Assembly (NCBI RefSeq): GCF_036077095.1
Contig: NZ_CP107960.1
Span: forward strand, 6,076,001-6,140,000
Direction: 5' to 3'
From: Streptomyces sp. NBC_00376
GTDB lineage: Bacteria > Actinomycetota > Actinomycetes > Streptomycetales > Streptomycetaceae
Length of the DNA: 64,000 nucleotides
Under the pieces are notes generated by a model. It searched no databases, was not told the DNA's origin, and was given only the letters and a program-made list of their open reading frames with translations. The position numbers and the translations under genes were made by a program. Shown here in pieces: positions 61,436-64,000 of this stretch (the first letter of the stretch is position 1; each line of letters begins with the position of its first letter).

Positions 61436-63200
61436 CACCCAGCACCAGATCGGCGTCGACGGGCAGGCCGTCGCCCGGGTACGCGGCCGGGCGGGCGCTC
61501 GGCGTGTACCCGGTCGCGGACCCGGCCAGCACGAAGTCGCCGCCGTGCGGCGCGGCCAGCGCGTAGTGGCCGTCCTCGTCCGTCACGGTGAGACCGGCCT
61601 GCCGGCCCCGGTGGTCGATCAGCGTGACGTTGGCGCGGACCACCGGGGCGCCGCCCCCGTCCAGCACCCGGCCGCGGAAGCCGCCCGAACCGGCGACAGG
61701 GCGGGAGGTGCCCGGTACCGGGGCCGGGTCCTGGGCGTCCCCGGCGCTGCTCGCCAGCAGCGCCGGGCGCATCGCCTCGCGCCGCGACGGCAGGAACGAG
61801 GCCAGCACCAGCCCGATCACCACCGCACCCGTCGCGATCAGGAACGAGATGCGGAACCCCTCCATCGAGGGCAGCACCGCCCCGCCGCTGCGCACCGAGG
61901 TGTTGGCCAGCACCATGCCGATCACGGCGCTCGACACCGACGTACCGATCGACCGCATCAGGGTGTTCAGGCCGTTGGCGGCACCCGTCTCCGACGGATC
62001 GACGGCCCCGATGATCAGCGCGGGCAGCGAGGAGTAGGCGAGCCCGATGCCGGCGCCGAGCATCACCGCGATCACCACCGTCTGCCAGGCGGCGCTCATC
62101 AGCCCGAGCCCGGCCCCGTAACCGATCGCGATGACCAGCATGCCGAGCATCAGCGAGACCTTGGGGCCCCGGCGGGCGGACAGCCGGGCGTACAGCGGGG
62201 CGACGAGCATCATCGTCAGGCCGAGCGGCGCCACGCACAGCCCCGCGACCACCATCGACTGCCCGAGGCCGTACCCCGTCGACGCCGGCAGCTGGAGCAG
62301 CTGCGGCAGGACCAGTGAGACGGCGTAGAAGGCGACCCCGACCATGATCGAGGCGAGGTTGGTGAGCAGCACCTCGCGCCGGGCCGTGGTCCGCAGATCG
62401 ACCAGCGGGGCCGGGCTGCGCAGCTCGAACAGGCCCCACAGGACGAGGATCGCCAGCGAGGCGCCGATCAGCCCGAGGGTGCTGCCCGAGGTCCAGCCCC
62501 AGTCGCTGCCCTTGGTGATGGGCAGCAACAGGCAGACCAGGCCGAGCGACAGCCCCAGCGCGCCGACGAGGTCGAACCGGCCGGGCGCGCGCAGCGTGGG
62601 CTCCGGCACGACCAGGACGGTGAGCGCCATCGACAGCACACCGAGACCGGCCGCGCCGAGGAACAGGGTGTGCCAGTCGGAGTGCTGGGCGACCAGCGCG
62701 GCGGCGGGCAGCGCCAGGCCGCCGCCGACCCCGATCGAGGAGCTCATCAGCGCCATCGCCGAGCCGAGCCGCTCGGGCGGCAGCTCGTCGCGCATGATGC
62801 CGATGCCCAGCGGGATGGCGCCCATGGCGAAGCCCTGGAGCGCGCGTCCCACGATCATGATCACGAGGTCGTCGGTGGAGGCGCATATCAATGAGCCGGC
62901 CACCATCACGGCGAGGCTGGCGAGCAGCATCCTCCGCTTGCCGTAGAGGTCACCGAGCCGCCCCATGATCGGGGTGGAGACGGCCCCCGCGAGCAGCGTC
63001 GCGGTCATCACCCAGGTGGCGTTCGACGGGTCGGTGTGGAGAAGGGCGGGCAGGTCCTTGATGACGGGGACGAGCAGGGTCTGCATCACCGCGACGGTGA
63101 TGCCCGCGAAGGCGAGCACGGGGACGACCCCGCCACCCGCCCTGCGCGGCCTCGGATCGGGGAGTTCCCCGGTGTGCTGTCCGTTCGTCGTCTGTGGCAT
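61398..63200 (-). CDS. DHA2-type MFS exporter with C-terminal carboxypeptidase-regulatory-like domain
   Basis: A 600-residue protein. Residues about 30-500 form a 14-helix MFS exporter: LVPVIKDLPALLHTDPSNATWVMTATLLAGAVSTPIMGRLGDLYGKRRM includes motif A (GRLGDLYGKRR). The last 90 residues or so, beyond the final helix, are a beta-sandwich of the CarboxypepD_reg type (GGFRGRVLDGGGAPVVRANVTLI, VTDEDGHYALAAPHGGDFVLAGSATGY). This addition is unusual for an exporter and may contact the cell envelope or sense substrate. ATG 63200 with GGAGG 7 bases upstream. It is divergent from the FadE34-type gene across a KstR box. Confidence 0.85.
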   Translation of the reverse strand: MPQTTNGQHTGELPDPRPRRAGGGVVPVLAFAGITVAVMQTLLVPVIKDLPALLHTDPSNATWVMTATLLAGAVSTPIMGRLGDLYGKRRMLLASLAVMVAGSLICASTDDLVIMIVGRALQGFAMGAIPLGIGIMRDELPPERLGSAMALMSSSIGVGGGLALPAAALVAQHSDWHTLFLGAAGLGVLSMALTVLVVPEPTLRAPGRFDLVGALGLSLGLVCLLLPITKGSDWGWTSGSTLGLIGASLAILVLWGLFELRSPAPLVDLRTTARREVLLTNLASIMVGVAFYAVSLVLPQLLQLPASTGYGLGQSMVVAGLCVAPLGLTMMLVAPLYARLSARRGPKVSLMLGMLVIAIGYGAGLGLMSAAWQTVVIAVMLGAGIGLAYSSLPALIIGAVDPSETGAANGLNTLMRSIGTSVSSAVIGMVLANTSVRSGGAVLPSMEGFRISFLIATGAVVIGLVLASFLPSRREAMRPALLASSAGDAQDPAPVPGTSRPVAGSGGFRGRVLDGGGAPVVRANVTLIDHRGRQAGLTVTDEDGHYALAAPHGGDFVLAGSATGYTPSARPAAYPGDGLPVDADLVLGVSAPERRTAVSS

Positions 63201-63386
63201 ACGTGCGCCTCCGGGCGGCGTGATCGAGGTTCTGGGCAGGCATGCGGGCGGCGCGGGCGGGCAGCGCCCGACCGCCAAGTGTGTGCAGCGTGAAACCTTC
63301 CCGGTGTCGGCGGTATTCCGGTGAACGCGGTGCGAACGGGGGCACTACGGCGCACTCGGCCGGAGCGCGCGGAGATCCCTCCGTCA

Positions 63387-63403
63387 TCTGACCTTCCGTC
63401 AGA
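63387..63403. promoter_or_regulatory. Palindromic operator TCTGAC-CTTCC-GTCAGA
   Basis: An exact 6+5+6 copy of the palindrome, one base before the KstR box at 63405. It lies about 57 bases upstream of the FadE34-type start and about 187 bases upstream of the leftward exporter start. Confidence 0.6.
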
Positions 63404-63404
63404 A

Positions 63405-63418
63405 TGGAACGTGTTCTA
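63405..63418. promoter_or_regulatory. Perfect KstR operator in front of the FadE34-type gene
   Basis: TGGAACGTGTTCTA fits all eight fixed bases of TNNAACNNGTTNNA. It is 42 bases from the acyl-CoA dehydrogenase start codon, a position suited to repression. Confidence 0.75.
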
Positions 63419-63459
63419 CTCTTGCGCCGTTCCAGTGGCTGCGACCGGCGAGGATCCGC

Positions 63460-64000
63460 ATGGGCATCGGAATCACCGAAGAACACAGGGAGTTGGCGCA
63501 GTCCGTACGGGGCTGGCTGGCGCGCGCCGTACCTCCGAAGGAGATCCGCGCACTCCTCGACGCGGACCCGCCCGGTACCTCCGGCGTGCGCCCCGGGTAC
63601 TGGGACGGGCTCGCCGGACAGGGCCTGCTCGCCATCCATCTGCCCGAGGAGCACGGGGGCGGGGGCGGCCGGCTCCTCGATCTGGCCGTGGTCCTCGAAG
63701 AGGCCGGCCGGGCCGCGCTCCCCGGCCCGTACCTGTCGAGCGCCCTGGCCTCCGCCGTACTGCACACGGCGGGCCCGCCCGGCCTCGTGCGCGACCTCGC
63801 GTCCGGTACGCGCATCGGCGCCGTCGCCCTCGGACCCGGCACCCTCACCGCCGTCGAGCGCGAGGACGGCCATCTGCTCGACGGCACGGCGCCGCCCATC
63901 CTCTCCGGAGCCGAGGCCGACCTGCTGCTCCTGCCCGCCGAATCGGCCACCGGCACCCTCTGGTTCGCCGTCGACTCCGCCACCGCCGGGCTGACCGCGC
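63460..64000 (+). CDS. FadE34-type acyl-CoA dehydrogenase, 3' end beyond the window
   Basis: The first 180 residues are seen; the gene runs off the right edge. MGIGITEEHRELAQSVRGWLARA and LAGQGLLAIHLPEEHGGGGGRLLDLAVVLEEAGRAALPGPYLSSALASAVLHTAG match the N-terminal domain of mycobacterial FadE34 (ChsE3), an acyl-CoA dehydrogenase acting on the 3-carbon or 5-carbon sterol side-chain CoA. FadE34 is a double-length fused protein of about 700 residues; whether that holds here cannot be seen. It sits under a perfect KstR box and the second palindrome. ATG 63460 has GAGGAT about 6 bases upstream. Confidence 0.82.
   Translation, partial: MGIGITEEHRELAQSVRGWLARAVPPKEIRALLDADPPGTSGVRPGYWDGLAGQGLLAIHLPEEHGGGGGRLLDLAVVLEEAGRAALPGPYLSSALASAVLHTAGPPGLVRDLASGTRIGAVALGPGTLTAVEREDGHLLDGTAPPILSGAEADLLLLPAESATGTLWFAVDSATAGLTA

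Overview
The window is chromosomal DNA of a Streptomyces or close relative. It is very GC-rich, about half of the gene starts are GTG, Shine-Dalgarno sites are GGAGG/GAGG type, many gene pairs overlap by 4 bases (ATGA or GTGA), and the genes match the streptomycete core and near-core: an SLT-type transglycosylase, an SCO2322-family protein, a urease cluster without ureE, a GT87/PAP2 fusion and DUF2330, DUF1177 and DUF4190 proteins. I see no rRNA, tRNA, CRISPR array, insertion sequence or prophage.

Layout. 1-10.4 kb: mixed genes, namely a secreted HNH nuclease, a FetB-type permease, a HAD phosphatase, a peptidoglycan-binding membrane protein, an MFS exporter fused to a MarR-like domain, a GNAT, a DUF2330 protein and a GT87-PAP2 fusion. 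10.5-15.8 kb: an AEC transporter, a CYP125-type P450 divergent from a FadA5-type thiolase, and a secreted hydrolase. 16.9-23.5 kb: an SLT transglycosylase, then a five-gene, translationally coupled ECF transporter operon behind a cobalamin riboswitch. 23.7-26.8 kb: an MBL-fold hydrolase divergent from an aldehyde dehydrogenase and 3Fe-4S ferredoxin. 27.7-33.6 kb: urea transporter and ureABCFGD. 33.7-38.3 kb: an extracellular PHB depolymerase, a 3-hydroxybutyrate dehydrogenase and a GAF/PucR-type regulator. 38.4-44.1 kb: a LivKGFHM-type ABC importer with a coupled alpha/beta hydrolase. 44.8-48.8 kb: a KstR-type TetR repressor divergent from a glycosyltransferase, methyltransferase and alpha6-barrel operon. 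49-55.9 kb: small single genes. 56-61.4 kb: an M20 peptidase, NCS1 permease and DUF1177 operon divergent from an IclR regulator and PepE. 61.4-64 kb: an MFS exporter divergent from a FadE34-type acyl-CoA dehydrogenase that runs off the end.

The main result is a dispersed steroid-catabolism regulon. A clear KstR homologue (44764-45375) is present, and the mycobacterial KstR operator TNNAACNNGTTNNA occurs perfectly in its own promoter region and at the FadE34 promoter, and with one mismatch at CYP125/FadA5 (two boxes) and MBL/ALDH-ferredoxin (two boxes). A second palindrome, TCTGAC-N5-GTCAGA, occurs exactly at the ALDH, FadE34 and F420-oxidoreductase promoters and in degenerate form at CYP125. 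In three of these promoters it lies next to the KstR-like box. This suggests a two-input regulon whose members are scattered over more than 50 kb. The P450, ferredoxin, aldehyde dehydrogenase, acyl-CoA dehydrogenase and thiolase together could oxidise and shorten a sterol-like side chain; no ring-degradation genes are in view.

The second notable system is the riboswitch-controlled ECF importer, which encodes two surface proteins that together resemble a split animal B12 carrier (alpha6/alpha6 domain plus a Trp-rich small domain).
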